Assembly (NCBI GenBank): GCA_963922455.1
Contig: CAWUIO010000001.1
Span: 62,001-126,000, forward strand
Source: CAWUIO01 sp963922455
GTDB taxonomy: Bacteria; Bacteroidota; Bacteroidia; Cytophagales; Microscillaceae
Direction of reading: 5' to 3'
Length of the DNA stretch: 64,000 nucleotides
This document shows, one piece after another, positions 54,335 through 62,955 of this stretch. Within the stretch, counting starts at the first letter, position 1. Each line of letters starts with the position of its first letter. Made by a program: the position numbers and the translations under genes. The notes beneath the pieces are model-generated. The model saw nothing but the letters and a program-made list of their open reading frames with translations, was not told where the DNA came from and ran no database searches.

Positions 54335-55051
54335 TTATAGGCGTATGGAGTGTTCGTATAGTTTTTCGTATAAAGGCCGGGCTTCTTCGTAGAGAGGCAA
54401 GCAATTTTCGGGCAGCTGCCTACTGCTGGTTTTTTGCTTACTAAACCCGGTAGATTGGTGCACATTGGCATACCAGTATGGGGCCCAGGCACCATCTTCG
54501 GGCCTAGGACCGGCTTCCCAATTGAGCATGGATTTTTCAAAGGGAATATCCAGTTTTTGACAGAGTAAGCTTAAAACTTTTTCCGGATCTTTTAGCAGTT
54601 CTCCTGAGTCTAAGATGAGGGGAGGGCTGTTTTGCTCTTCAGATAGCATATGGTAGAGTTCGTATTGCCGGGCCAAGCCAATGTCTTGCATGCTAGGCTG
54701 GGCGATATTTTGGGCAAAGGAAGCAATAAGCTGGTAGGGATTACGAATAAGAAACAGGTTTTTGTAGGCTTTGATAAAGCTAAAATCGGCTTCTATGAGA
54801 TGGTGGGCCATATTTTTAATAAAATATACCGGAGTCTTGGGGGCTTCTTTTTGTATGTCATCTCGGATTGTTGCCAAGTCTCGGGGCATGATTTTTAAGG
54901 TGTCTTCCCTACCGGGATGATCCACCCCCGAGACTTCCAAGTAATAGGCGTAAAAGGGTTCATCTACGACGGTAGTATCGCTCCTTTGGGCAAAGGAATA
55001 CATAAAGGCTGTCGAGATATTACGGGGATTGGAGATTAAATTGATAATCAT
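54335..55051 (-). CDS. Sulfotransferase-like P-loop protein coupled to the aminotransferase
   Basis: A 238-residue cytoplasmic protein. MIINLISNPRNISTAFMYSF carries a sulfotransferase-type PSB loop (NPRNISTAF, 7-15), followed by DEPFYAYYLE, PVYFIKNMAHHL and FLIRNPYQLIASF (the 3'-PSB-like region). It resembles the sulfotransferase family, though PAPS binding is not proven. It ends 1 bp before the aminotransferase start. From memory, plants have proteins joining a P-loop region of this type to a class IV aminotransferase, which supports a linked function. First gene of the pair. Confidence 0.8.
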   Translation of the reverse strand: MIINLISNPRNISTAFMYSFAQRSDTTVVDEPFYAYYLEVSGVDHPGREDTLKIMPRDLATIRDDIQKEAPKTPVYFIKNMAHHLIEADFSFIKAYKNLFLIRNPYQLIASFAQNIAQPSMQDIGLARQYELYHMLSEEQNSPPLILDSGELLKDPEKVLSLLCQKLDIPFEKSMLNWEAGPRPEDGAWAPYWYANVHQSTGFSKQKTSSRQLPENCLPLYEEARPLYEKLYEHSIRL

Positions 55052-55120
55052 GATTCGTAAAAAATAGGAGACTACGAAGCCAAGTATAAGGACTATTTGC
55101 CAGAGGATAAAACCTAAAGC

Positions 55121-55157
55121 AAAAAAACGCGGAGCAGCTTATAAAAACCGCTCCGCG
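55121..55157 (-). terminator. Rho-independent terminator of the TonB-dependent receptor gene
   Basis: Stem CGCGGAGC/GCTCCGCG with a 14-base loop; on the minus strand it is followed by seven T. It lies 28 bp after the stop. Confidence 0.9.
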
Positions 55158-55184
55158 TGAAAGGCTAGCCTCCTAGGCTACATC

Positions 55185-57917
55185 TTATTTATTTCCACCA
55201 AACTCAAAGGTAGCTTTTCCTAAGACCAGGGCCCCGATTACAGGAGCTCCAAAAATAGGCTGATAATCCACATCAAAGATATTGGTTGCGGTTACCCCTA
55301 CATTCAAGCCAAAGTCAAATTTATAACCGGCTCCGGCATCCACAAGGGTGTAGGAGTCTACATCCCCAGTCCAGGGCGTTCCGTTTACACTTCTCCAAGC
55401 ATTGTTGTAACGAAGGGCTATGTTTCCGTAAAATCCTGCATCGGGAGAGTAATCAAAACCGAATTTCAATTGAGTGTCGGGTATGTTTAAGGAGAATTCG
55501 GTTCCGGTTTCACTGCCATCTATTTCCAAATCAGACCAATAGGCATCACTCAACCAAGAAAGGTTACCGAATACGGAGATATCGGAGGTGAAAAAGTACT
55601 CCAAGCCAAAGTCAATACCCCAATAATCCAGCTCTTTGATATTCAAATAAGCCAAACCATAACCTCCACCAAATCCTTGGGCTTGGGTCGTCTCAAGTAA
55701 CTGATCATTATTAAGAGTTGCCAAAGGGGAGGGGGTGCCTCCTGGATTTGCGATCCCATCCGCTACGGCAGTATATGTACCGGCCAAAGTAGCCACATCC
55801 AGACCAAATGGCGCTAGCTCGTCATCAGTGAAAGCACCGGCCACCTGGGTACCCAGATCTGTACCCAATCCTGGGTAAACTAAGAGAGGGGCGGTAGCGA
55901 CTGGAGCCGTTAAGTTATTTTGACGGCGGTTGTAGTATACATCCAGAGCGATACTTAATTTACTGCCCACTACTCCCTTATACCCAATCTCAAACATATC
56001 CGATTCGGACAATTTTAGCGTTCCCCGAGTGATCGGTGACCCGGTAGGAGTACCTGCCGAATTACCTGTAATACTGGTAATTCTTCCATTGAGTAAGGCT
56101 TGCAAATCAGGGTCATTAAAAGCGGGGTCAACCCCAGGCAAAGAGGCCGTAACCGCTCCATACGCTAGATTCAAAGGATAATCTTGCGTGGGAATATTAG
56201 CCCCCGTTATAAACTCGGTAGCACTCCCGTTATCGTAGGTATGGGGTTCAGATCCTCCAATCAGCCAGAAGGGTACATTGGGAGCTAGGAAACCAAGCGG
56301 GAGGTCGGCGTATAAGTTAACGGCCGTTGGGGCCCCAAAAGCTTTGTTCCAAGTAGCCCGTATCGTATGCTTGGGATTAACCTTATACACTACTCCAATC
56401 CGGGGAGAGAAGGCATATTCATCCAGAGCGGCAAACCGGTCAACCCGGCCCGCAGCGATAAAGTCAAACTTAGGCGAGGCTTTTACCGTAATTTGCCCGT
56501 ATCCCCCAATGATGGAATAATCATCATCGTCTTCAAAACGACCGTGGATAGATCCTTCGGTTTCAATGGTATTGACCCGGTAATCGGTACCTAAAGTAAT
56601 ATCTAGTTTATCATTGGCGGCCTGGAAATTATACTGCAACTGGGTTTCAAACTGATGCGCTTCATTGATGGTCGTTAGCCCTGTACCGTACAAGTAAGTA
56701 TTCCCATCAGATCCATCTTGAAAAGACCAAAAAGCCTGGCCAAAAAATCCTCCTGATTGCACTCTTACTTGGGCAAAAGGACGCGGTGCTTCAGTATACC
56801 CTTCTCCTTGACTCGTACGGAAGATGGCTTCCCCAACCGAGTATCCACCCGTACCGATGATACTGGTTTTCTCTGAAGGACGATATTCTAAGGTAGCCGT
56901 AAAACCATAAGAGCGTACATCGTAATTAGGGATCTCAGTGGTGATGATATTATCAGGATTTACAGCACTCACCACTTGATCCGGATAACTGGCTAAGCGG
57001 CCCGCTTGTACGGGATCTACGGCTGAGTCAGACTCAATTTCAAATTCCTGCGAACTGCGGTAGAAACCCGTAATTTTATATCCTAACTTACTATCTTTGG
57101 TATGCCCAGCGTAACGTGCCGAAACATTAAAAGTACTTTGGTTACCCCCGGCCACACTAATAGCTCCGCCCGGATAACGGAAGGGATCTTTGGAGATAAA
57201 GTGAACAATACCGGCTTCCACTCCAGGGCCATACAAGGCAGAACCTGGTCCACGAATAACCTCAATACGCTCAAGGTCAATCGCATCAATAGGTTGTTGC
57301 TCATATTGTAAAGCCCCCAAACTAGGAAGTAATAAGTTACGATAGTCGGCCATAATAAACGTTTCCGTTTGGAATACGGCCGAGCGTCCCCGAAGGTTGA
57401 TTTGACCACCCCCTACACCATATTGGGATACGTTCACCCCGGTGAGGTTTCGGATAGACAATACAGGGTTAATTACGGCATCGTTAGCAATTTTGTCAAT
57501 GCTTAGGATACTCACCGCCGCCGGGGCTTCTTGTATTTTTTCCCGCTTACGAGAGGCCGATACAATTACTTCTTGTCCTAAAATCACCGAGGTAGTTAGG
57601 CGTATATTCAAGCCGGATTGACTCCCTTGAATATTAATCTCTTGGGCCTCAAAACCTATACTGGAAAATACCAAAGTAAAGGGAGGCGGGGTACTGGTAG
57701 ATAGACTAAACGTACCATTGGCAGCCGTTACTGTACCCGAGGTAGTCCCCTTGACAATAACGTTCACCCCAATAATCGGCTCACCATTATCTGAGTCGTA
57801 AACCGTACCAGAAACATTGGTCTGAGCAGCCAACTCCGAAGCTGACATAAAACCCAGACAAAGTAAAATTCCTAAGCAAAAGAGGGAGCTTTTCCCCATG
57901 TGATAGATGTGTTTCAT
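55185..57917 (-). CDS. TonB-dependent outer-membrane receptor with carboxypeptidase-like N-domain
   Basis: A 910-residue outer-membrane transporter driven by TonB. Signal peptide (SSLFCLGILLCLGFMSASEL), then a CarboxypepD_reg-like domain (about 33-115; VSGTVYDSDNGEPIIGVNVI), a plug domain (about 130-250; RIEVIRGPGSALYGPGVEAG) and a barrel ending in a beta strand with terminal FEFGGNK. No SusD partner adjoins it, so it may import iron chelates, vitamins or peptides instead of polysaccharide. It is a single gene with its own terminator. CAAATGTA (58264-58271), the complement of a TAnnTTTG box, lies 347 bp upstream and could be its promoter. Confidence 0.93.
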   Translation of the reverse strand: MKHIYHMGKSSLFCLGILLCLGFMSASELAAQTNVSGTVYDSDNGEPIIGVNVIVKGTTSGTVTAANGTFSLSTSTPPPFTLVFSSIGFEAQEINIQGSQSGLNIRLTTSVILGQEVIVSASRKREKIQEAPAAVSILSIDKIANDAVINPVLSIRNLTGVNVSQYGVGGGQINLRGRSAVFQTETFIMADYRNLLLPSLGALQYEQQPIDAIDLERIEVIRGPGSALYGPGVEAGIVHFISKDPFRYPGGAISVAGGNQSTFNVSARYAGHTKDSKLGYKITGFYRSSQEFEIESDSAVDPVQAGRLASYPDQVVSAVNPDNIITTEIPNYDVRSYGFTATLEYRPSEKTSIIGTGGYSVGEAIFRTSQGEGYTEAPRPFAQVRVQSGGFFGQAFWSFQDGSDGNTYLYGTGLTTINEAHQFETQLQYNFQAANDKLDITLGTDYRVNTIETEGSIHGRFEDDDDYSIIGGYGQITVKASPKFDFIAAGRVDRFAALDEYAFSPRIGVVYKVNPKHTIRATWNKAFGAPTAVNLYADLPLGFLAPNVPFWLIGGSEPHTYDNGSATEFITGANIPTQDYPLNLAYGAVTASLPGVDPAFNDPDLQALLNGRITSITGNSAGTPTGSPITRGTLKLSESDMFEIGYKGVVGSKLSIALDVYYNRRQNNLTAPVATAPLLVYPGLGTDLGTQVAGAFTDDELAPFGLDVATLAGTYTAVADGIANPGGTPSPLATLNNDQLLETTQAQGFGGGYGLAYLNIKELDYWGIDFGLEYFFTSDISVFGNLSWLSDAYWSDLEIDGSETGTEFSLNIPDTQLKFGFDYSPDAGFYGNIALRYNNAWRSVNGTPWTGDVDSYTLVDAGAGYKFDFGLNVGVTATNIFDVDYQPIFGAPVIGALVLGKATFEFGGNK

Positions 57918-58311
57918 AGATTTAAAATTATTTTACAACAATACATCCATTTTACCCACTCAGATCCGCATCCAAACGGGACCTAAACCAGGTATAATCA
58001 ATTGACGAAATTAAAATTTAGCGAATATTCGCCTCGCATACTATTTCTGGCAATAATATTAAATTAATTATTATTATTATACCATTCACTCTAATATTTC
58101 ACTAAAATTTTGTTTTCTGGAAGTATTTTTTTGAATTATTCCTTAAATGCAAAGCCATGCGGATTTTTCTATCGGAAAATTATTGATAAATAAGTTGGAA
58201 AAAATATGATTATCGCTTGCAATAAGCCAATTTATAGAGTTTATCAAGTTTTACTGGCCAATACAAATGTACCCTGGATGCTCTTTGTCTAGAAGAATCA
58301 GCCAGGGATTT
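57918..58311. other. AT-rich spacer upstream of the TonB-dependent receptor
   Basis: 394 bp with no gene. Very AT-rich, including a run of ATTATT repeats near 58060-58080. The only promoter-like signal for the minus-strand gene is CAAATGTA at 58264-58271, without a clear upstream box. Confidence 0.45.
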
Positions 58312-58440
58312 GGGGCTTTCCCGCGCCATTACCTAAGGTGCTTTCTTGATAAAAAATGCCGGCGCGGGCCGGGCTGTCACTACTCGCCGGCCAACCCGCA
58401 GCCCACTTCGGGCTCAAACATGCCGTTCCATCCCTAAGCC
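58312..58440 (-). repeat. Dispersed structured element, copy 13 (subfamily B)
   Basis: On the minus strand the ends are GGCTT/AAGCC. It reads CGGCATG in place of CGGCCTG. The 3' hairpin stem is CCCGCGCC/GGCGCGGG. It lies between divergent genes, not next to a stop codon. Confidence 0.92.
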
Positions 58441-58578
58441 AAAAAAATCGTGATAAACCCCCAGACTAAGTCATTTGGAAGAATTAGCCAGATTTTGTGT
58501 ATACCTTTAAGAAACTTTCCCGTTGGGGAATATGTACCCCTAAGGGATCGTTAAGAATTAAAAAAGATGCCCGGTGTC

Positions 58579-58854
58579 ATGAAACAGACTTTATTCAGAC
58601 TATTCATTGCAGGCTTTTTACTCATTCAAGGGAATGCGTGCATCCCTCCCCGTTGTAAAATTCAAAATTGTGAGGTGGTCATTGACCACAACCACCGAAA
58701 GTATAAGGAAGCTGGGGCCGAAGGAAAGTCTGCCTTTCAAGTCTATCGGGGATTGCCCTGGTACCGGTACATTTTTCGGAAAAAATATAAAGCCAAAAGT
58801 GCCAATGGCCGATACCGTAAAATTGATACCCGGGAAGCATACGATAAAAAATAA
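58579..58854 (+). CDS. Small lipoprotein, conserved hypothetical
   Basis: The ATG at 58579 gives MKQTLFRLFIAGFLLIQGNA followed by Cys21, a lipoprotein signal; the ATG at 58567 would add four residues. The mature 71 residues start CIPPRCKIQNCEVVIDHNH and include RGLPWYRYIFRKKYK, strongly basic with three Cys in all. It resembles small Bacteroidota lipoproteins with this Cys-Pro start. Function unknown. It lies 69 bp before gyrA, whose own promoter lies between. Confidence 0.7.
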   Translation: MKQTLFRLFIAGFLLIQGNACIPPRCKIQNCEVVIDHNHRKYKEAGAEGKSAFQVYRGLPWYRYIFRKKYKAKSANGRYRKIDTREAYDKK

Positions 58855-58879
58855 TCCCGTATAAATCATAGCGATTCTG

Positions 58880-58887
58880 TATATTTG
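58880..58887 (+). promoter_or_regulatory. -7 box of gyrA
   Basis: TATATTTG matches TAnnTTTG, 36 bp before the start codon. The upstream TTTG box is not evident. Confidence 0.5.
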
Positions 58888-58923
58888 TACGATTTATCAA
58901 AATATACAGTGTCTTTTTAGTCT

Positions 58924-61479
58924 ATGACGGATTCATCAGATCAAATCACACCAGTCGACATTGAGGAAGAGATGCGGAGTGCTTACATTGACTACGCCAT
59001 GTCAGTGATCATCTCCCGGGCCCTGCCTGACGTACGGGATGGCCTCAAACCGGTGCACCGCCGGGTACTCTACGGAATGTCAGACTTAGGGGTTTACCCC
59101 GGCAAACCTTACAAGAAATCAGCCCGTATCGTTGGAGAAATTTTGGGTAAGTACCACCCGCATGGCGATACCTCAGTGTATGATACGATGGTACGTATGG
59201 CCCAAGAATGGTCTATGCGCTACCCCTTGGTAGACGGACAGGGTAATTTTGGCTCCATTGATGGTGATTCACCGGCTGCCATGCGTTATACCGAAGCCCG
59301 CCTGGAAAACATTGCCGAAGAATTACTAGCCGACTTAAATAAGGAAACCGTAGACTTTCAGCCCAACTTTGACGAGTCACTTAAAGAACCTACGGTACTT
59401 CCCAGCCGCATTCCCCATCTTTTAGTCAACGGAAGCGCCGGTATTGCTGTAGGTATGGCTACCAATATGGCCCCGCACAACTTAAAAGAGGTAGTTAACG
59501 GTATCATTGCCTATTTGGAAAATCCGGAAATTACCATTGATGAGCTCATCCAGTATATTCCAGCCCCCGATTTCCCCACCGGAGGGATTATTTATGGCTA
59601 TCAAGGGGTACGCTCCGCTTTTCATACCGGGAGAGGTAGGGTCGTAATGCGTGGAAAAGCCGAAATTGTGACAAGTAAGACCGGTAAAACGCAAATCATT
59701 GTCAATGAAATCCCTTACCTGGTCAACAAAGCGGAAATGATTAAGAAGACCGCCAATTTTGTCCAGGAGAAAAAAATTGAAGGGATCAGCGAGATTCGGG
59801 ATGAATCTGACCGGAATGGCCTTCGGGTTGTATATGACTTACGCAAAGACGCCGTGCCGATGATTGTTTTAAACCAACTTTATAAATATACGGCCCTTCA
59901 GTCTTCTTTTGGGGTCAATAATGTAGCCCTAGCCCACGGCAAGCCACAAATTTTTAATTTAAAGGCCCTCATTGAGCACTATATTGCCCACCGCCACGAA
60001 GTCGTGTACCGCCGAACGGAATACGAGCTTAAACAAGCCAAAGACCGTCAGCATATTTTAGCGGGTTTTATCATTGCCCTGGATAACTTAGATGAGGTAA
60101 TTGCCTTGATCCGGGCCTCCAAAGACACCGAGACAGCCAAGCAAGGGCTCATGGAACGCTTTGAATTAAGTGAAATCCAATCCAAGGCTATCCTGGAAAT
60201 GCGTTTGCAAAGACTAACGGCTCTCGAGCGCGATAAAATCATGGAGGAATACCGAAAGATTACCGAATTGATTGCCCGACTAGAAGAAATCCTGGCCAAA
60301 AAAGAACTCCGTACCGAAATTATTAGAGAAGAGCTTTTAGAAGTACAGAGCAAATATGGGGAGGGCCGTCGAAGTGAAATTGTCCTGGATTCTGACGAGT
60401 TTGTAGAGGAAGATATGATCCCCGAAGAAACCGTGGTAGTTTCTATCTCACATCAGGGATACATCAAGCGTACCTCACTCGACGAATACCGCACCCAGGC
60501 CCGGGGCGGTGTGGGCTCCCGAAATGCTGTGAAAGGAGATGACTTCACGGAGCATTTGTTTGTAGCCTCTACCCACGACTATTTACTGGTATTTACCCTC
60601 AATGGTTTGGTGTACTGGATGAAGACGTACCGAATCCCCGAAGCCTCTAAAACAGCCCGAGGCAGAGCTATTCAAAATATTATCCAAGTTGATAAGGAAG
60701 ATACCGTCCGGGCAGTTATAAATGTAAGTCAATTGTCTGACCCCGATTATCTCGAGAATCATTTCCTCGTGATGGCTACCGAAATGGGGATTATTAAAAA
60801 AACCTCCCTGGAAGCTTTCTCAAGACCTCGTCAAAATGGCATCCGGGCTATTAATATCAATGAAGGAGATCGCTTACTAGATGTAAAACTAACCAATGGT
60901 GATAATGATATTATCCTGGCTGTACGATCGGGGAGGGCTATTCGTTTTCATGAAAACCAAGTACGTGCCATGGGGCGTACGGCTACTGGGGTGAGAGGTA
61001 TCAGCTTAGATGATGAGCACGACCGGGTAGTAGGTTTGGTATGCCTGAACCGAGATAATGCTAATTTGTTGGTAGTATCTGAGTATGGTTACGGAAAGCG
61101 CTCCAATTTTGAAGAGTACCGTATTACCAACCGAGGCGGAAAAGGAATTAAGACCATACAAATAAGCGAAAAAACCGGAGCTTTGATTACCATAAAAGAA
61201 GTCATTGAAGATGATGAATTACTCTTGGTAAACCGCTCCGGCATGCTTATACGAATGGCGGTTTCCGATATGCGGGTGATGGGAAGGGCTACCCAAGGGG
61301 TGAAGCTTATCCGTTTACAAGAGGAAGATGTAATTGTGTCGGTGGCCAAAGTTGAATATGTCGAGGACAGTTCGGAAGAAGCTGAGCTAGGCACCGATGA
61401 AAACGGAACTAATACTCCAAATAACCCGGAAAATCCTGCCTCTGAACCGGAAAACCCAGACAATTCAGGGGATTCGTGA
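58924..61479 (+). CDS. gyrA: DNA gyrase subunit A
   Basis: The DNA-breaking and rejoining subunit of the gyrase that introduces negative supercoils. The catalytic Tyr is Tyr122 in AAMRYTEARL. The quinolone region reads GKYHPHGDTSVYDTMVRMAQ, with Thr83, Ser84 and Asp87 at the E. coli positions. The C-terminal beta-pinwheel carries TQARGGVGSR, a degenerate GyrA box, and the tail (about 815-851) is acidic and Asn/Pro-rich. At 851 residues it fits GyrA; ParC is the alternative but less likely. It has its own promoter, and a TPR gene follows. Confidence 0.95.
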   Translation: MTDSSDQITPVDIEEEMRSAYIDYAMSVIISRALPDVRDGLKPVHRRVLYGMSDLGVYPGKPYKKSARIVGEILGKYHPHGDTSVYDTMVRMAQEWSMRYPLVDGQGNFGSIDGDSPAAMRYTEARLENIAEELLADLNKETVDFQPNFDESLKEPTVLPSRIPHLLVNGSAGIAVGMATNMAPHNLKEVVNGIIAYLENPEITIDELIQYIPAPDFPTGGIIYGYQGVRSAFHTGRGRVVMRGKAEIVTSKTGKTQIIVNEIPYLVNKAEMIKKTANFVQEKKIEGISEIRDESDRNGLRVVYDLRKDAVPMIVLNQLYKYTALQSSFGVNNVALAHGKPQIFNLKALIEHYIAHRHEVVYRRTEYELKQAKDRQHILAGFIIALDNLDEVIALIRASKDTETAKQGLMERFELSEIQSKAILEMRLQRLTALERDKIMEEYRKITELIARLEEILAKKELRTEIIREELLEVQSKYGEGRRSEIVLDSDEFVEEDMIPEETVVVSISHQGYIKRTSLDEYRTQARGGVGSRNAVKGDDFTEHLFVASTHDYLLVFTLNGLVYWMKTYRIPEASKTARGRAIQNIIQVDKEDTVRAVINVSQLSDPDYLENHFLVMATEMGIIKKTSLEAFSRPRQNGIRAININEGDRLLDVKLTNGDNDIILAVRSGRAIRFHENQVRAMGRTATGVRGISLDDEHDRVVGLVCLNRDNANLLVVSEYGYGKRSNFEEYRITNRGGKGIKTIQISEKTGALITIKEVIEDDELLLVNRSGMLIRMAVSDMRVMGRATQGVKLIRLQEEDVIVSVAKVEYVEDSSEEAELGTDENGTNTPNNPENPASEPENPDNSGDS

Positions 61480-61520
61480 TAAATTCCAAATAGAGAAAAA
61501 TTCTATTATAATTTTATTTT

Positions 61521-61528
61521 TATATTTG
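61521..61528 (+). promoter_or_regulatory. -7 box of the TPR protein gene
   Basis: TATATTTG matches TAnnTTTG, 46 bp before the start codon. No clear upstream TTTG box. Confidence 0.5.
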
Positions 61529-61574
61529 CCGCGATTGAAATTGGTGCAAGAAATCACAATAAAATATACAAATT

Positions 61575-62789
61575 ATGAAGTTCTTAAAAATTGTATTTCC
61601 TATTCTGTTTTGCCTATTCTTGGTAAACGGAGCCTTAGCCCAAAGTCCGGGTACAGCAAAACTACACTATGATAATGGTCTCCTAGACAAAGCCAAAGAT
61701 GTCATTGACCAGGCAGTACAAAATGAAAAAAATGCTGCTAAGTCTAAAACTTGGTATTTCTATGGCTTGATTTACGCTGGAATTGCCAATGACGGTACTG
61801 GCCTCTATGGTGAATTGGATGATGATCCGGTCACCAAAGCTTATGATGCGTTTAAAAAAGCTATGGAAATGGAGCCTGATAAAAAGGGATCTTATAAAGC
61901 TGCCGAAAAAGCTATTGTTGATTTATATGCCCCAGCCTTAAACTTTGGCATTTCTCAATTTAACGATGAGGAATATGATGCGGCTTATAAGACTTTCGTA
62001 TTGGCCCAAAAACTAAATGACAAAGATACTTTGGCTACCATGCTTGCCGCTACCGCTGCTTTTAGTAATGAGAAGTATGAGGAGTTTGAGTTGAATGTAA
62101 AAAAAATATTAGAGATGGATTTGTCTGACTCTACTTTACTAAGAAATAGCACCCTATATGTTTCGTATTTACTAGAAAATGATAAAAAGCCAGAAGGTCT
62201 TGCCCTAATCGAGAAGTCATTGGCCACCTACAAACGGGAATCTAATCCTGAAATGTATGATATTTTAGAAAGAAACCTCATCCCAATTTATGTAGAGCTT
62301 AATCGCGTGGATGATGCTATTGCTCAAATCAAGAAAAACATTGCCAAAGAACCAGAAAAATCAGGCAATTATTACAACTTGGGAGTTCTATACGATGAAA
62401 AAGAAGATTTTGAACAAGCAGAAAAAAATTATAAACTGGCCATCGAGAAAGATGAGCACAATGATAAGGCTATCTTTAACTTAGGTGCTATCCATTTTAA
62501 CCGGGGAGTTAACATCCTGAAAGAAGGAGAAGATCTCGATTTTGCCACGGCCGAAGGTGAAGCAAAATATGCTGAATTAGAAAAGGAAGCCAATGTACAC
62601 TTCAAAGAAGCCATGCCTTACTTTGAAAAATTAAATAGCCTATACGAACGTAGTAGTGAGGTGGATAATGACAGAAAATTAGCCATCTTGTTCCGTCTCC
62701 GTGAAATCTACAAAAGGTTGGAGATAAGCGACAAGCTAAAAGTGGTTGACGCTAAAATTAAAGTGCTAGACCCGGAAGCTGACGAATAA
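61575..62789 (+). CDS. Exported TPR-repeat protein
   Basis: A 404-residue protein with signal peptide MKFLKIVFPILFCLFLVNGA and at least five tetratricopeptide-type helical pairs, the clearest being GNYYNLGVLYDEKEDFEQAE and KAIFNLGAIHFNRGVNILKE (about 260-315). TPR solenoids act as protein-binding scaffolds, here in the periplasm or at the outer membrane. It is followed by a terminator and then by a paralogue, so the two are transcribed separately. The partner is unknown. Confidence 0.88.
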   Translation: MKFLKIVFPILFCLFLVNGALAQSPGTAKLHYDNGLLDKAKDVIDQAVQNEKNAAKSKTWYFYGLIYAGIANDGTGLYGELDDDPVTKAYDAFKKAMEMEPDKKGSYKAAEKAIVDLYAPALNFGISQFNDEEYDAAYKTFVLAQKLNDKDTLATMLAATAAFSNEKYEEFELNVKKILEMDLSDSTLLRNSTLYVSYLLENDKKPEGLALIEKSLATYKRESNPEMYDILERNLIPIYVELNRVDDAIAQIKKNIAKEPEKSGNYYNLGVLYDEKEDFEQAEKNYKLAIEKDEHNDKAIFNLGAIHFNRGVNILKEGEDLDFATAEGEAKYAELEKEANVHFKEAMPYFEKLNSLYERSSEVDNDRKLAILFRLREIYKRLEISDKLKVVDAKIKVLDPEADE

Positions 62790-62812
62790 GAACGGATCAG
62801 TACATCTTCGAA

Positions 62813-62856
62813 AGGGCGATATCATGAGGTAAGCTTAACGATATCGCTCTTTTTTA
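62813..62856 (+). terminator. Rho-independent terminator
   Basis: Stem with core GCGATATC/GATATCGC, extended by flanking pairs, followed by a run of T, 24 bp after the TPR gene. Confidence 0.88.
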
Positions 62857-62955
62857 TGTATTCATAGTATGGCTTGAACCTTGCTGGTTTTTAATTCGTT
62901 TGAAATCATAAATTAGGTATCACCAATACATGCACAAGCTTAGAATTTATTCAAG

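Noticed and set aside
53428..54540. Longer start for the class IV aminotransferase
   Set aside because: The extra 69 codons lie inside the sulfotransferase-like gene in another frame; the ATG 1 bp after that gene's stop begins the conserved domain.
48..58440. CRISPR array or tRNA-like repeats as an explanation of the 13 elements
   Set aside because: Copies are kilobases apart, in both orientations, and 126-138 bp long with variable hairpins; there are no spacers, cas genes or cloverleaf.
48..58440. The elements as simple Rho-independent terminators
   Set aside because: The GC-rich 3' stems are not followed by T runs, and several copies lie antisense to the adjacent gene or beyond a normal terminator.
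59161..59184. Quinolone-resistance mutation at gyrA codon 83 (Thr)
   Set aside because: Thr keeps the hydroxyl group and Asp87 is intact; a natural variant is more likely, and resistance cannot be inferred.
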